From Candidatus Omnitrophota bacterium (lineage in GTDB: Bacteria > Omnitrophota > Gorgyraeia > Duberdicusellales > 4484-171), in assembly GCA_003154195.1 (NCBI GenBank), contig PMCS01000010.1, positions 9,416 to 59,376 of the forward strand: a stretch of DNA of 49,961 bases. Reading direction: 5' to 3'. Shown here piece after piece: positions 33,501 through 42,771 of the stretch. A program made the translations under genes and the position numbers. Positions within the stretch are counted from its first letter, which is position 1. Each line of letters begins with the position of its first letter. The notes under the pieces are model-generated. The model was given only the letters and a program-made list of their open reading frames with translations. It searched no databases and had not been told where the DNA came from.

Positions 33501-34535
33501 TTTAAACGCTTCCACGTATAAGTTGTAGATTTTATCTTTAGCCCCTTTTTCTTTTAAATCGATTCCGGCGGTTTTGTTTTTATCGATATAATTTTTGTAA
33601 AATGATTCCTTAAGTTTTTTCTTAAACCATGCCGCTAAAACAAGCGAGTGGTAGATCTGGCGCAGCATCGCGAAATTCCTGCCCTGATTAACGTCGATAT
33701 TCACTTTTGGTAAGATGATTTCCCGCATCACCTGGGAAGCGATTTTGTTAACCTTAGCCGCAGTTGGCCAGTTTTGTTTGTTGAGCCTGTTGTGCCGGTT
33801 GAGCCCGTTAGGGCGGTTAGAAGATTCTAACCCTACAACCGGCTTAACCGGCTCAACTGACCTAACACTTTTTTCTAATGCTAACAGGTCTTCTTCCATT
33901 ACCGCTTTAAGGTTTGCCTGGGTGATAAAGACAAAATTTTTACGCTCGCTCAATTCGGCTTTATCCGGGATTATCCATACCTTGTTGAACGTATCGACGG
34001 GAAGGCTGGTTGTGCCGAAACTTTTTAAAACTTCCTGATAAGTCTTGGCCCAGTAATTTTTACCGGTATCACTTTCCGGGTAAATCACCGAAGCCATCAG
34101 TTGTTTTAAAATATAATCCTGGCTGAGCAGGTCTTTACCGAGGTCGGTTTCGCCTAATTGGGGCGGCACGATCCGGTCTTGTTCGTAAACCGAAAGGTTT
34201 ACCCAGAGGTCGTCCTCAGGTATCGTCAGCCCGGCAAGAAAATACCGGATAAGCTTTGAGGCTTCGTTCGGGCCTACCTGCCGGTTATCCGCGGTGTCGA
34301 TGATGAATTCGATGCGCAGGGGGTTGGCCGGGTCAAGCTTTAAGCCTTTGAGGATGGGCAAAGTATAACTATTGGAAAGGGGGACTGGTTCCTGGTAGTC
34401 CGGCAAACCGAAAACTGCGGCGCGTGCCGTATTCAGGTTGGCTGAGCCGGGAAAAATCATCCCGGCGGCGAAAAAGAACAATATCGCCGCGCCGGTTATT
34501 TTAAAGCCCCTGTTTTTCTTTATCGCGCTAAACAT
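30510..34535 (-). CDS. Large secreted protein with two Tat-like/transglutaminase-like/TPR units
   Basis: 1341 aa from ATG 34535 (a TTG nine codons upstream is less likely because GGAGG lies between). Residue numbers here count from that TTG. A signal or membrane segment (23-48) precedes an N-terminal module (about 55-370) containing DRIVPPQLGETDLGKDLLSQDY, which I associate with large Omnitrophota proteins (recollection). Two paralogous units follow (about 434-860 and 864-1275). Each has an internal twin-arginine-like segment (SRRTALGWG..., GRRKFIRDA...), a transglutaminase-like domain and several TPRs. Unit 1 keeps a possible C583-H621-D637 triad. Unit 2 keeps C1011 and H1049 but has Ile where the Asp would be. 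A palindromic repeat is translated at about 238-265. It is the only minus-strand gene here. Function unknown. Confidence 0.75.
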   Translation of the reverse strand: MFSAIKKNRGFKITGAAILFFFAAGMIFPGSANLNTARAAVFGLPDYQEPVPLSNSYTLPILKGLKLDPANPLRIEFIIDTADNRQVGPNEASKLIRYFLAGLTIPEDDLWVNLSVYEQDRIVPPQLGETDLGKDLLSQDYILKQLMASVIYPESDTGKNYWAKTYQEVLKSFGTTSLPVDTFNKVWIIPDKAELSERKNFVFITQANLKAVMEEDLLALEKSVRSVEPVKPVVGLESSNRPNGLNRHNRLNKQNWPTAAKVNKIASQVMREIILPKVNIDVNQGRNFAMLRQIYHSLVLAAWFKKKLKESFYKNYIDKNKTAGIDLKEKGAKDKIYNLYVEAFKKGMYSIIKPETDPATKKRVRRRYFSGGVLLGGSSAISSAMKIDSTNRIMPNVIGRLVGVITNLLTSPSDEPTSSGNSPRLISRRTALGWGVTLAGAAVVTQLPGKALASTRPNPSEQLQKAIMAEVEALNFYSQESNFTQRPGDTENREAALFYQMVRDWWREASGESTLKKWKDKLDIARKHGTDPAPIAEIEEEIIRKLVAKISEKLGKSKNTWNLGTVASIKMANCLGRAQILYILGKTLGIPTSIIEATELSRPNDDIFDATHGDCMFTLSNGKTMITDTSRATDTISDPFEFNDIYVKIGNVLQKRPEAKLLIHREIRILEKNGITSALYNAKGLQGNNPREQIRCYAEAIRLDDGYANAHYNLGQLFYELGSPENAIAPLQKVIAINPRQVHAHNLLGLIALDSGKIRDAAKHFEDAAGIHPRFTSAYYNLGLAHYEAGKSLLSKNGQRAQDYFRKAEGYLNKAETLNQEKNEPRMKEKISSLRRLINNPRASSAVEHDPELLGRRKFIRDAAKTLAGLALLPGQVQNIFGNPPPQQVALTTTKPSLGLGRLHDAIKYEVGQLVFYRQRPGKPDDVESFFGMVHDWQTQGFSVLALRSALTEARRSRDPSAIVKKEEEIIKKLVDEIGKRLGKSAKTWDLGLMSSIKTTDCLGHAQILYILGKLMGLSVSMVEVLELPQPDDRILTTGHVECIFTLKNGKTIMTIYQETATVSEPFTLDDTYEKGDISRIIKNGANPLGLHREIRILTPDGISSLLFNTEGYDTDGKKEKEKRTRFAEAVRRDPNFAIAQYNLGNAQQSDERLRGEALTHLRKAVELNPRLVNAHYLLGVIYLQSGNAQDAIPRFEKFIAKYPNHLTTRYNLSLAYYKVGKSLKNDKERQEYFKKASKLLDNLQGRSDDEREKINGLLKRLNGSSNAGSETPPEPILTAIDDVSPDVGGIKLADINPTVSSDNISKEFFNFDIKDFDYLSFKIIKMKNIESLDRLSAPLN
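33773..33870. repeat. 'gttgagccggttg' palindrome inside the large gene
   Basis: Same word family as 6856-6966 (TTGTTGAGCCTGTTGTGCC... and ...ACAACCGGCTTAACCGG). Read in frame on the minus strand it gives an Asn/Arg/Leu-rich low-complexity segment, unlike the flanking protein. Confidence 0.75.
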
Positions 34536-34716
34536 AGTAGTTCTTGAGCCTCCAGTTAGCAAAGTACTGTTGAGGATTTTTCAACAAGAATCCCCTATAT
34601 AATATTTACCATTTATTCCCTTTAAAAGCAAGGGAGACAGGGGAGGCAGGAAGAGGCGGCTGGCGGTTATGATTTCATAAAAGTCTTGCGTGCTGATGGT
34701 GAAAATCTTTTACATC

Positions 34717-34745
34717 TCGACATATTTACGTGGTTGCGATATAAT
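34717..34745 (+). promoter_or_regulatory. coaX promoter, leaderless geometry
   Basis: TCGACA (34717-34722), 17-base spacer, TATAAT (34740-34745), then 9 bases to the coaX ATG at 34755. Transcription would begin at or a few bases before the ATG. Confidence 0.7.
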
Positions 34746-34754
34746 CTCGTCGTC

Positions 34755-35498
34755 ATGATTCTAGTTGATGTGGGAAATACCAGCGCGCATTTTGCGGTAG
34801 AACGGAAGGGAGAAATCGTCAAAACCTTTCGTATCTTGACTTCCGATGCTTTCCGGGAAAATATTGCTAAAGCCCTGTCAGGATACCCCGGGGTGGATGT
34901 TCTGGTCTGTTCGGTTGTTCCCGCCGTTACGAAAATTTTTAAAAGTCTGGATAATATAGGTAATAATATTTATATCGCCGGCGATAATTTAAAAATCCCC
35001 ATAAAAAGCCGTTATAACAAAAAACAAATTGGTATGGACCGGCTGACCGGCGCGTTCGCGGCAAGCAAGCTTCGCCCGCAATCGCGCATCGTCATTGATT
35101 TTGGAACGGCGATAACTTTTGATTTTTTGTCCCCGCGTGGCGAATACCTGGGCGGTTTTATTTTGCCGGGCATGGGCTCATCGTTGCGGGTGTTATCGCA
35201 ATGCGCTCTTTTGCCCGATAAAATAAAATTAAAAAAAACAAGGCGATTGATTCCCGGTAATACTGCCGATAGCATCAGTAAGGGTATTGAGGAAGGCTAT
35301 TCCGCGATGATCAACGCGATGGCGGCAAAATATAAGAAGATCCTGCGTTTGCCCTCCCGCCATAAAATCATTATTACCGGCGGCGATGGAGGATTCCTGA
35401 TGCCCCGCCTGAATTTCCCCTATTCATACCGGCCGTTTTTAGTCTTCGAAGGCCTGATACTGCTTCAGGATTCCCCGGCCAGTCCCAAACCTTATTGA
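34755..35498 (+). CDS. coaX: Type III pantothenate kinase
   Basis: First step of coenzyme A synthesis, ATP-dependent phosphorylation of pantothenate. 247 aa from ATG 34755 (upstream in-frame codons lie within the promoter). ASKHA-fold motifs: VDVGNTSAHFAV (about 4-15, phosphate 1), VVPAVTKIF, GMDRLTGAFAA (about 95-105, pantothenate side) and VIDFGTAITFDFLSPRGEYLGGFILPG (about 115-141). ITGGDGGFL follows near 216. Length and motif order are typical of CoaX. No Shine-Dalgarno is present, consistent with a leaderless mRNA. Confidence 0.95.
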   Translation: MILVDVGNTSAHFAVERKGEIVKTFRILTSDAFRENIAKALSGYPGVDVLVCSVVPAVTKIFKSLDNIGNNIYIAGDNLKIPIKSRYNKKQIGMDRLTGAFAASKLRPQSRIVIDFGTAITFDFLSPRGEYLGGFILPGMGSSLRVLSQCALLPDKIKLKKTRRLIPGNTADSISKGIEEGYSAMINAMAAKYKKILRLPSRHKIIITGGDGGFLMPRLNFPYSYRPFLVFEGLILLQDSPASPKPY

Positions 35499-35548
35499 GA
35501 AAATCCTAAGGCGTAGCACGAGAAAAAATTGGCGGAAGACGGATAGTA

Positions 35549-35589
35549 TTTATTTTTTTGCGTACAAATTGTTTCGCAAAAAAATAAAT
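35549..35589. terminator. Perfect 15-bp AT-rich stem between coaX and groES
   Basis: ATTTATTTTTTTGCG and CGCAAAAAAATAAAT pair perfectly around a 12-base loop. It resembles the start-codon hairpins of lysA, valS, nadC and uvrB but lies just upstream of the groES promoter, so it may end coaX transcription. Confidence 0.6.
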
Positions 35590-35590
35590 A

Positions 35591-35618
35591 TTGACAACTT
35601 TTCAGTGTTAAGTATAAT
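35591..35618 (+). promoter_or_regulatory. groESL promoter
   Basis: TTGACA (35591-35596), 16-base spacer, TATAAT (35613-35618): near-consensus housekeeping sigma promoter. Confidence 0.85.
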
Positions 35619-35644
35619 TAGCACTCTAAGGTTAGGATTGCTGA
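35618..35644. promoter_or_regulatory. CIRCE operator (HrcA site)
   Basis: TTAGCACTC, 9 bases, GATTGCTGA. The left half is the exact CIRCE consensus; the right half matches GAGTGCTAA at 7 of 9. It overlaps the end of the -10 box, the standard position for HrcA repression released on heat shock. Confidence 0.85.
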
Positions 35645-35721
35645 TTTAGATTATTAGCGAGGTTCCCCGCGTGTGCGCGGGGAAACTTCATAAACAACAT
35701 AACAAATTTAGGAGGTGTGGT

Positions 35722-36015
35722 ATGGGTAGTGTCAAAATTAAACCTCTGGGAGACAGGGTAGTTATCCAGCCTTCCGAGGCGTTAGAGCAGACAAGGGGCG
35801 GTATCGTTCTTCCCGATACGGCAAAAGAGAAACCTCAGGAAGGAAAAATCATCGCCGTCGGCGAAGGCAGAAAATCCGACGACGGTAAATTGATCCCTTT
35901 ATCCGTTAAGGTCGGCGACAAGGTTCTTTACGGAAAATACTCCGGAACAGAAATAACCTTAGACGGCGAAGATTATCTTATCGTCAAGGAAGACGATATT
36001 TTAGCTATTTTGTAA
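35722..36015 (+). CDS. groES: Co-chaperonin GroES
   Basis: Lid of the GroEL folding chamber. 97 aa from ATG 35722 (AGGAGGT 6 bases upstream); codons further 5' fall in the leader. [46 protein letters not shown] includes the mobile loop (about 18-33), and [34 protein letters not shown] closes the beta barrel. First gene of the CIRCE-controlled operon. Confidence 0.97.
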   Translation: MGSVKIKPLGDRVVIQPSEALEQTRGGIVLPDTAKEKPQEGKIIAVGEGRKSDDGKLIPLSVKVGDKVLYGKYSGTEITLDGEDYLIVKEDDILAIL

Positions 36016-36110
36016 CGACACAGATGATCACGGATTAGAGGAAGCAGATGATCGCAGATGAGCATCAGTGATCATCTGTTGATTCTCAATCAGCGATCAT
36101 CAGCGGTTAA
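36016..36110. repeat. 'cagatgatcgcagat' palindrome inside the groES-groEL operon
   Basis: Arms ACAGATGATCACGGATT and AATCAGCGATCATC with extra internal pairs. It is transcribed between the two chaperonin genes and leaves the groEL ribosome site (AAGGAGGAAT) free. Confidence 0.7.
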
Positions 36111-36115
36111 ATTAA

Positions 36116-37756
<1,641 letters not shown>

Positions 37757-37759
<3 letters not shown>

Positions 37760-38048
37760 TGAGGCTTAGCCGCTTGCAAGCCCGTAGGGCGCCGCAAGCG
37801 GCTGTAGCCGAATTATCCGGAATCGTGGGAGGGCTTAGAGCCCGACCTCAGATTCCGGATAATGAGACGTTTGCGCATCATTCTTCTCCCGCCTTCGGCG
37901 GGACTTCGCTTCGCTACGCAAGCGTACTCGCGCAGGAAAAATGATAGTTCGAATTACCTGGAATCGTGGGAGGGCTTAGAGCCCGACCCCAGATTCCAGG
38001 TAATGAGCCTGAAACTGTAGCCGAATTACCCCCGAAGGGGGTAATGAG
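37757..38048. repeat. REP-like hairpin mosaic with two 52-bp nested palindromes
   Basis: Starts TAATGAGGCTTAGCCGCTTG at the groEL stop. Nested palindromes lie at 37812-37863 (arms ATTATCCGGAATC) and 37953-38004 (arms ATTACCTGGAATC), both with the interior GTGGGAGGGC...GCCCGACC(t/c)CA, separated by a TTCTCCCGCC...GCGGG segment. It ends with TACCCCCGAAGGGGGTA. It overlaps the groEL 3' untranslated region. Confidence 0.85.
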
Positions 38049-38078
38049 GTTAAGAGTTTTCCGCGAAAATTTATCTAC

Positions 38079-38118
38079 AAAAAATACCCCTGTCTTTTTA
38101 GACTGGGGTATTTTTTTT
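38079..38118 (+). terminator. Intrinsic terminator of groESL
   Basis: AAAAAATACCCC...GGGGTATTTTTTTT, a stem followed by an eight-T run. It comes after the repeat mosaic, so the repeats are part of the transcript. Confidence 0.85.
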
Positions 38119-38548
38119 GATTAACCGGGAAAATACGTTACGCTTGTTTAACCCCAGGCAGGTATTTTTCCGGTTTGTAAAATTGCCAAAAAATCTCCTT
38201 AACTCCTCTTGTTTTTAAACAAAATTGGCATTTTCCTAAAAAATATGTTATATATGATAACTCCGCCGGAACCGGAATAATTCGACTACATATTTTCTCT
38301 GCGCTCTTCGAGCTTGCGTAGCGCAAGCGGAGTCCCGCCCGCGGCGGGAAGAAAATCTAAGTCTCATTATAAAAATATGTTTGAAAAGCCGATAGGATAT
38401 GGTAAGATAATTTGTCTCCTTTTAAAATTATAAGAGATTTGTTTCCCCCGAAATTAATCCGCAAAAGCTGATAGATGTTTGTACTAATAGAGGCAGCATT
38501 GTCCCGCGCATAAACAAAGAGTGTTTTTTATTTTCGCAACATATCATT
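38119..38548. repeat. Intergenic stretch with 'ccgggaaaata' and 'gcgtagcgcaagcgg' repeats
   Basis: No gene seen. AACCGGGAAAATACG...GTATTTTTCCGGTT lies at 38125-38176; TTGCGTAGCGCAAGCGGAGTCCCGCCCGCGGCGGGAA at 38314-38351 is split between two hairpins. The rest is AT-rich spacer. Confidence 0.6.
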
Positions 38549-39901
38549 ATGAAGAATACCTTTCACCTCAATTTTTCCACCGCCGATCACCTGGGGATAG
38601 GGTTGTTTAAGTATAACCTTTACCCCCGGGAAAAGTTTATCGTAACCAATTCTACCTTGCCGCAAATGCTGGGGCATTCTTCGCCGGCTGATTTCAAAAA
38701 AACTAAATTAAACGATTTATTTTTTGATCCCAAAGATTGGGAGGAATTTTCCCAGATCCTGCGCAAGAGCGGTAAGGTAATATTTTTCGAGGCTCTTTTT
38801 AAAAATAAAGAAAACAATCCGCTATGGGTGGCGATTACCGCCTCCAAAATTACCCTTAAAAACGAAAGCGAATGCCTTGAGGGGATTATCGAAAATATAT
38901 CCGGCCATAAGGCAGTCGAGGAAAAACTGGCCATCGAAAAAGATTTTTTACGGGGGCTTCTCGACAATATGCCCGACGCGGTTTATTTTAAAGACCGGAA
39001 CAACCGCATTGTTAAGGTAAACAAATATTACGCGCAGGGAGTCGGTTTGCGGCCCGAGGAAATTATCGGAAAAAGCGATTTCGACTTTTTTCCCCAGGAG
39101 CAAGCCAAAAGGATGTTTGACGACGACAATAAAATATTGGAAACCGGTATCCCTATCGTCGGTAAAATCGAGCGCACCCTTTTACCCGACGGGAGGTGGA
39201 ACCAGGTGATTACCACCAAGATCCCCATGTATGAAAAAAGCGGAAAGATCATCGGGACAATGGGTATTACCCGCGATATGACCGCTTATGCCAATACGGA
39301 GAGAGAACGCTTGGAGATGCTGGTAAACGCTTTGCGCGTCGTCGGCAAGACGTTGGAAATGCGCGATCCTTATACCTTCAGCCACATGCGCCGCGTCGCC
39401 AAAATCGCGGGAAATATCGCCGGGCAATTAGGCTGGGACGAAAACCGCCTGCTCGGGCTTAAGCTATCTGCCGAGTTGCACGACCTCGGCAAGATGAGTG
39501 TTCCCCTGGAGATTCTCAATAAACCGGGTAAATTAAGCGAACTGGAGTATCGTTTTATCCAGGAGCATGTGGCCAAATGTTATGATATCGTAAAAGATAT
39601 ACAATTTCCCTTTCCTTTTGCGGAAACGATCTATCAGCATCATGAGCTGCTTGACGGTTCGGGATACCCGCGCCGGCTTAAAGCCGACCAGATTATTTTG
39701 GAAGCGCGCATCCTGACGATCAGTGATGTCCTGGAAGCGATGACCCACCACCGGCCTTATCGGCAAGCCGTGGGCGTCGAGGCGGCAGGGAGAGAATTGA
39801 CGGAAGGCCGCGGTGTTAAGTACGATTCTAAAATTGTCGATATTGTTTTTGCCCTTATCGCTGAGAATGGCGGCAAGGCTTTTTGGATGAATGGCACTTA
39901 A
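38549..39901 (+). CDS. PAS-PAS-HD-GYP protein
   Basis: 450 aa, cytoplasmic. First PAS-like domain about 10-125, second PAS about 135-255 (LLDNMPDAVYFKDRNNRIVKVNKYYAQGVG). A linker helix leads into the HD-GYP domain (about 262-445) with HDLGKM (H311, D312), HHELLDGSGYP (from H364) and a late YDSKIVDIVFAL. The HD and GYP residues are intact, so c-di-GMP phosphodiesterase activity is expected, controlled by ligand or redox sensing in the PAS domains. Unlike the 14304 product it has no REC domain. Confidence 0.9.
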   Translation: MKNTFHLNFSTADHLGIGLFKYNLYPREKFIVTNSTLPQMLGHSSPADFKKTKLNDLFFDPKDWEEFSQILRKSGKVIFFEALFKNKENNPLWVAITASKITLKNESECLEGIIENISGHKAVEEKLAIEKDFLRGLLDNMPDAVYFKDRNNRIVKVNKYYAQGVGLRPEEIIGKSDFDFFPQEQAKRMFDDDNKILETGIPIVGKIERTLLPDGRWNQVITTKIPMYEKSGKIIGTMGITRDMTAYANTERERLEMLVNALRVVGKTLEMRDPYTFSHMRRVAKIAGNIAGQLGWDENRLLGLKLSAELHDLGKMSVPLEILNKPGKLSELEYRFIQEHVAKCYDIVKDIQFPFPFAETIYQHHELLDGSGYPRRLKADQIILEARILTISDVLEAMTHHRPYRQAVGVEAAGRELTEGRGVKYDSKIVDIVFALIAENGGKAFWMNGT

Positions 39902-40140
39902 TTTTTCCGGTTTGCCGACGATTTCGTCGGCAGTCCAGCCGGAAAAATTTCCCGCCTCCGGCGTCCCGCCCCCTTAATATTGCTTGTTGAGGCGGGATTC
40001 CGCAGAAGACAATATGTCTGCATGCGGAAGGATCCCGTTTCTTTGATTTTGATACCTCGTTAGCTTGCTGGGAGGTAATCCCTTTTACTATACAACTTGT
40101 AGTGACAAGGACGAATATACCACAACTAATAGGGGTTTTA
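39901..40140. terminator. Hairpin cluster upstream of the surface-protein locus
   Basis: A nested stem at about 39901-39950 (AATTTTTCCGG...CCGGAAAAATT enclosing GCCGACGATTTCGTCGGC) probably ends the HD-GYP transcript. A second stem CGGGATTCCGCA...TGCGGAAGGATCCCG lies at about 39993-40039, and a third (TACCTC/GAGGTA) near 40052-40076. No gene seen. Confidence 0.6.
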
Positions 40141-40150
40141 AAAAAATGGC

Positions 40151-40179
40151 TTGCAAAATCTTAAAAAATATGGTATAAA
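40151..40179 (+). promoter_or_regulatory. Promoter of the surface-protein locus
   Basis: TTGCAA (40151-40156), 17-base spacer, TGGTATAAA with TATAAA at 40174-40179. Confidence 0.7.
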
Positions 40180-40183
40180 GCAT

Positions 40184-40197
40184 TGTAAACGCTTTCC
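40184..40197. promoter_or_regulatory. LacI-family (cre-like) operator
   Basis: TGTAAACGCTTTCC, 13 of 14 matches to the cre-type consensus TGTAAACGCTTTCA, located just after the -10 box where a bound repressor would block transcription. A perfect version stands at 49308-49321. Confidence 0.6.
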
Positions 40198-40263
40198 TTA
40201 TATCTTAGGAAGCTGTTCTTGTCGGTTTTTGATAAAACCCTGCCGGATTAGGAGGAGCAATAG

Positions 40264-41646
40264 ATGAGGCGCGCGTTATGGTTTATGGTAGGCATGGTTT
40301 TATTTTTTTCCGCTGCCGCTGACGCGAGCGCGGCCATAACGCTGACAGTTGAACCTTATGACGGTAGCCCTTCGCTGAGTTTCGGGACGATCAACCCGGC
40401 AGGGGTGGCTAATCCGTCAGGATTGACCAATAAAGAAGTAAAAGTAAGAATCAACTCCGATTTGAGCAGCCAGTACCGTGTTTTCCAGAGAGTTTTTGAG
40501 CCGCTGGCTAACGAAAATGGAGAACGGCTGGATGGAGCCGGCTTTACTTTTTATGTTTTGCGCGGCTCAAACGCCAATGGAACGGTATATGGGGAGAGCC
40601 CTCTTTCCCTGTCGAACAGCGATCAGCTTATTTATTCTTCCAGTTCCCCGGGCGATAGCGATTCGATGATTTTTGTTTATACCATCGACGCCAGTAAACT
40701 TAATGCGGCGGGTAATTTTTCCGGAAGATTGATTTATACCTTAAACTCGCTGACCGGCAATATCAAGCAGGAAGTTTATCTTAATGTTTTTTTAAACGCG
40801 GCCGGCGAGTTTAAAATAGAAACGCAAAGTTCTTCTCTGGGTAATGTTGTCGAGTTGAGTTCAAAAGACCAGAGCCGGTCCAGAGGTTATGCCCAGGTAT
40901 CGTTCAAGGGAAACTTCGCGGGGAAAATTGATATTTATCAGGATATTATTACGCTCCCCGTGGATGAATCAGGCCGGGAGATTAATTCCGAAACCGTTAA
41001 GGTTTACAGCGATAATCCGGCGGTAGGGGCGCAATTCAGAACGCCTCAAACCTTATCACGCCGGCGCGTTCTTTTATATTCTTCCCAGGCCGGCGATGAT
41101 ACGATAATTTTAAATTTTATCGTAGATCAAGAAAAGATCTCCGCTCAAACCGCCGGGATTTACCGCGGTAAAGTAAGATATGTTATCGTCCGTAACGGCA
41201 GGGAGGAGACGGCGGATTTTGACCTCCAGATCGAGGTAGCGCCGGTTTTTACCGTTGATGTAAGCATGCCTCCCGAAGGGATGCATTTTGATAATATTCT
41301 GCCGAGTTCAGCGCCCCAGTTTCGGGAAGTGCTGGTGACGGTAAAAACAAATTTAAGCAAGCCTTACATGGTGATTCAAAACAGCGTATCTCCCCTGGCC
41401 AATGAAAAAGGAAAGACGATCGAGTCGTCCTTTTTCGCGATGAAAGGCGAAGCCATGCCGGGAGAGCCGGGAGAAGCGCGCTTTCCCGATTTTACGCCGG
41501 TCCCCGCGGGAACCGTGCCGGTGTTTTTTTCCGATGCGCAGGGAAACGGCACTAAGTTTAAAGTTATTTACCGGGTTAAAGTCAGCTCTTTAGTCAGCGC
41601 GGGCGATTATCAGGCGGCGTTTGATTACTCTTTGAGCGCGCGGTAG
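40264..41646 (+). CDS. Secreted three-domain beta-sandwich protein, first gene of the surface locus
   Basis: 460 aa, strong SD (AGGAGGAGC). Signal peptide to about residue 24 (SAAADASAA). Three related domains follow: about 25-178, 180-325 and 326-460. Each begins with a strand like (L)xVE/(F)xIE/(F)xVDV, has a VKVRI/VQVSF/VTVKTNL strand, a 'PLANExG' or 'LPVDESGRE' loop and a late 'GxYxGxxxY' strand. There is no C-terminal membrane anchor. It is probably the tip, anchor or usher-like element of the structure formed by the downstream subunit genes; that role is inference. Expressed from a promoter with a cre-like operator. Confidence 0.7.
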   Translation: MRRALWFMVGMVLFFSAAADASAAITLTVEPYDGSPSLSFGTINPAGVANPSGLTNKEVKVRINSDLSSQYRVFQRVFEPLANENGERLDGAGFTFYVLRGSNANGTVYGESPLSLSNSDQLIYSSSSPGDSDSMIFVYTIDASKLNAAGNFSGRLIYTLNSLTGNIKQEVYLNVFLNAAGEFKIETQSSSLGNVVELSSKDQSRSRGYAQVSFKGNFAGKIDIYQDIITLPVDESGREINSETVKVYSDNPAVGAQFRTPQTLSRRRVLLYSSQAGDDTIILNFIVDQEKISAQTAGIYRGKVRYVIVRNGREETADFDLQIEVAPVFTVDVSMPPEGMHFDNILPSSAPQFREVLVTVKTNLSKPYMVIQNSVSPLANEKGKTIESSFFAMKGEAMPGEPGEARFPDFTPVPAGTVPVFFSDAQGNGTKFKVIYRVKVSSLVSAGDYQAAFDYSLSAR

Positions 41647-41928
41647 AAGAAAGTGTCAGAGTGTTGCGTTGGTCGTTGATTTATAAAAGTTCGAAATAAT
41701 AAAAATATTCAAAGAATTATTTTTAATATTACCGTTTAAACGGTAGGGAGGTGGTGGCGGAGACGTATCAAAGTATTAATTGAAGTCCACGCAGGTTGTA
41801 ATGCTCGTAGACTATTGCTTAGAAACCCCGCGGGAACGTTAATCGGGGTATCCAAAGAAAAAGAAGCAAGCAGGAGAAACGAGAAGTAAGAAGAGAAGCA
41901 AAAGGGAAGTAAAAAGGAGGAAAACAAC
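41647..41928 (+). promoter_or_regulatory. Long structured leader of the first A gene
   Basis: No gene seen. It contains a 16-bp perfect palindrome TACCGTTTAAACGGTA (41731-41746), then a purine-rich 'gggaggtggtggcggagacg' stretch, and a stem ACCCCG...CGGGGT (about 41825-41850). Ends with a purine-rich tract and a strong SD (AAGGAGG). It could be a 5' regulatory RNA; I do not recognise a known class. Confidence 0.4.
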
Positions 41929-42684
41929 ATGAGAAGAAAACTTGCAACACTTTCCCTGATTATGTTTGTAATGGGAGCGGTGGCGTATGTGCTGCCGGGG
42001 GCGATGATGCGCGTTTTTGCCCAGCAATTTTCCGGTAATACGACGATTGGTGGTCGTATTCCTCTCCCGACGGGTATCAACGCGACTATCGCCCTTTCCC
42101 GAATTTTCTATCATGAGACTGGTACGACCGACGTATGGCATAATGACAGTAGCAGCCTGGTTTTCGCTAATTTCACTAATTTTGGTAATAGCGCTACCGC
42201 GACGTTGGATTACGATTCTGGAAATGGAGTTTTTCGTAGTCCGAACTACTACGCTATCGATATTGGCGGGAGGAGTAACTCTATTACCATAAAGTCCACA
42301 GGCGCATTTGCGAGGGCTAACAACGACACCACCCCCGGCTTAGGCGATTTTGTCAGTATAACCCCGGTGTTACAGGCCAACAGCACCATGGCTACTAGTG
42401 TTACCTTTACCAGCCAGGGTCTTGGCGCCAATAATCATACGGCTCTATTTAACCTTGGTACCCCTTCCGGCATTACCTTTACGGGAGCCACCAACCTTAT
42501 AGTACCAGCGGGATATGGTCTCCCTAATGTAGGTAAACGTGGTTGGTTGAGGCTTTACGTCGGCCTCTATGGCGGCGCGCCTAGCGACGGTACCGATCCT
42601 AATTACTGCGATTCTTGCAACCCTATCACTTATGGCGTGAACAATGTCAGCGAAAATGGTAATATTACGGTAACATTTATGTAA
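41929..42684 (+). CDS. Secreted subunit-like protein A1
   Basis: 251 aa. The leader of about 34 residues MRRKLATLSLIMFVMGAVAYVLPGAMMRVFA contains the LPGAxxRVFA end shared with A2-A4. The mature part is Gly/Thr/Asn-rich and beta-like, with no Cys pair in the core but a CDSC near the end. Shared family blocks: YYAIDIGG (about 107), a GLGDFVSITPVLQ strand, GWLRLYVGLYGGA (about 203-215), then a Pro-rich turn and a terminal alternating strand NGNITVTFM. This is the pattern of a polymerising beta-sandwich subunit. It is the most divergent of the full-length A members. Confidence 0.65.
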   Translation: MRRKLATLSLIMFVMGAVAYVLPGAMMRVFAQQFSGNTTIGGRIPLPTGINATIALSRIFYHETGTTDVWHNDSSSLVFANFTNFGNSATATLDYDSGNGVFRSPNYYAIDIGGRSNSITIKSTGAFARANNDTTPGLGDFVSITPVLQANSTMATSVTFTSQGLGANNHTALFNLGTPSGITFTGATNLIVPAGYGLPNVGKRGWLRLYVGLYGGAPSDGTDPNYCDSCNPITYGVNNVSENGNITVTFM

Positions 42685-42736
42685 TTGAGCCATAAAGTTT
42701 AGAGTAGAGTAAATTAACAATTTATAAGAAAAATAT

Positions 42737-42771
42737 AGCCCTCGACAAATTTTTTAATTTTGTCGAGGGCT
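42737..42771. terminator. Terminator-like stem after A1
   Basis: AGCCCTCGACAAA...TTTGTCGAGGGCT, 13-bp perfect stem with an internal T/A loop. A short CCACCGAC-GAA-GTCGGTGG hairpin follows at 42811-42829. Confidence 0.65.

Noticed and set aside
34686-34754. Upstream start for coaX
   Set aside because: The extra codons cover the -35 and -10 boxes of the promoter.
40478-40669. Alternative-frame gene inside the 40264 gene
   Set aside because: Shadow frame; the main frame has a signal peptide and three related domains.
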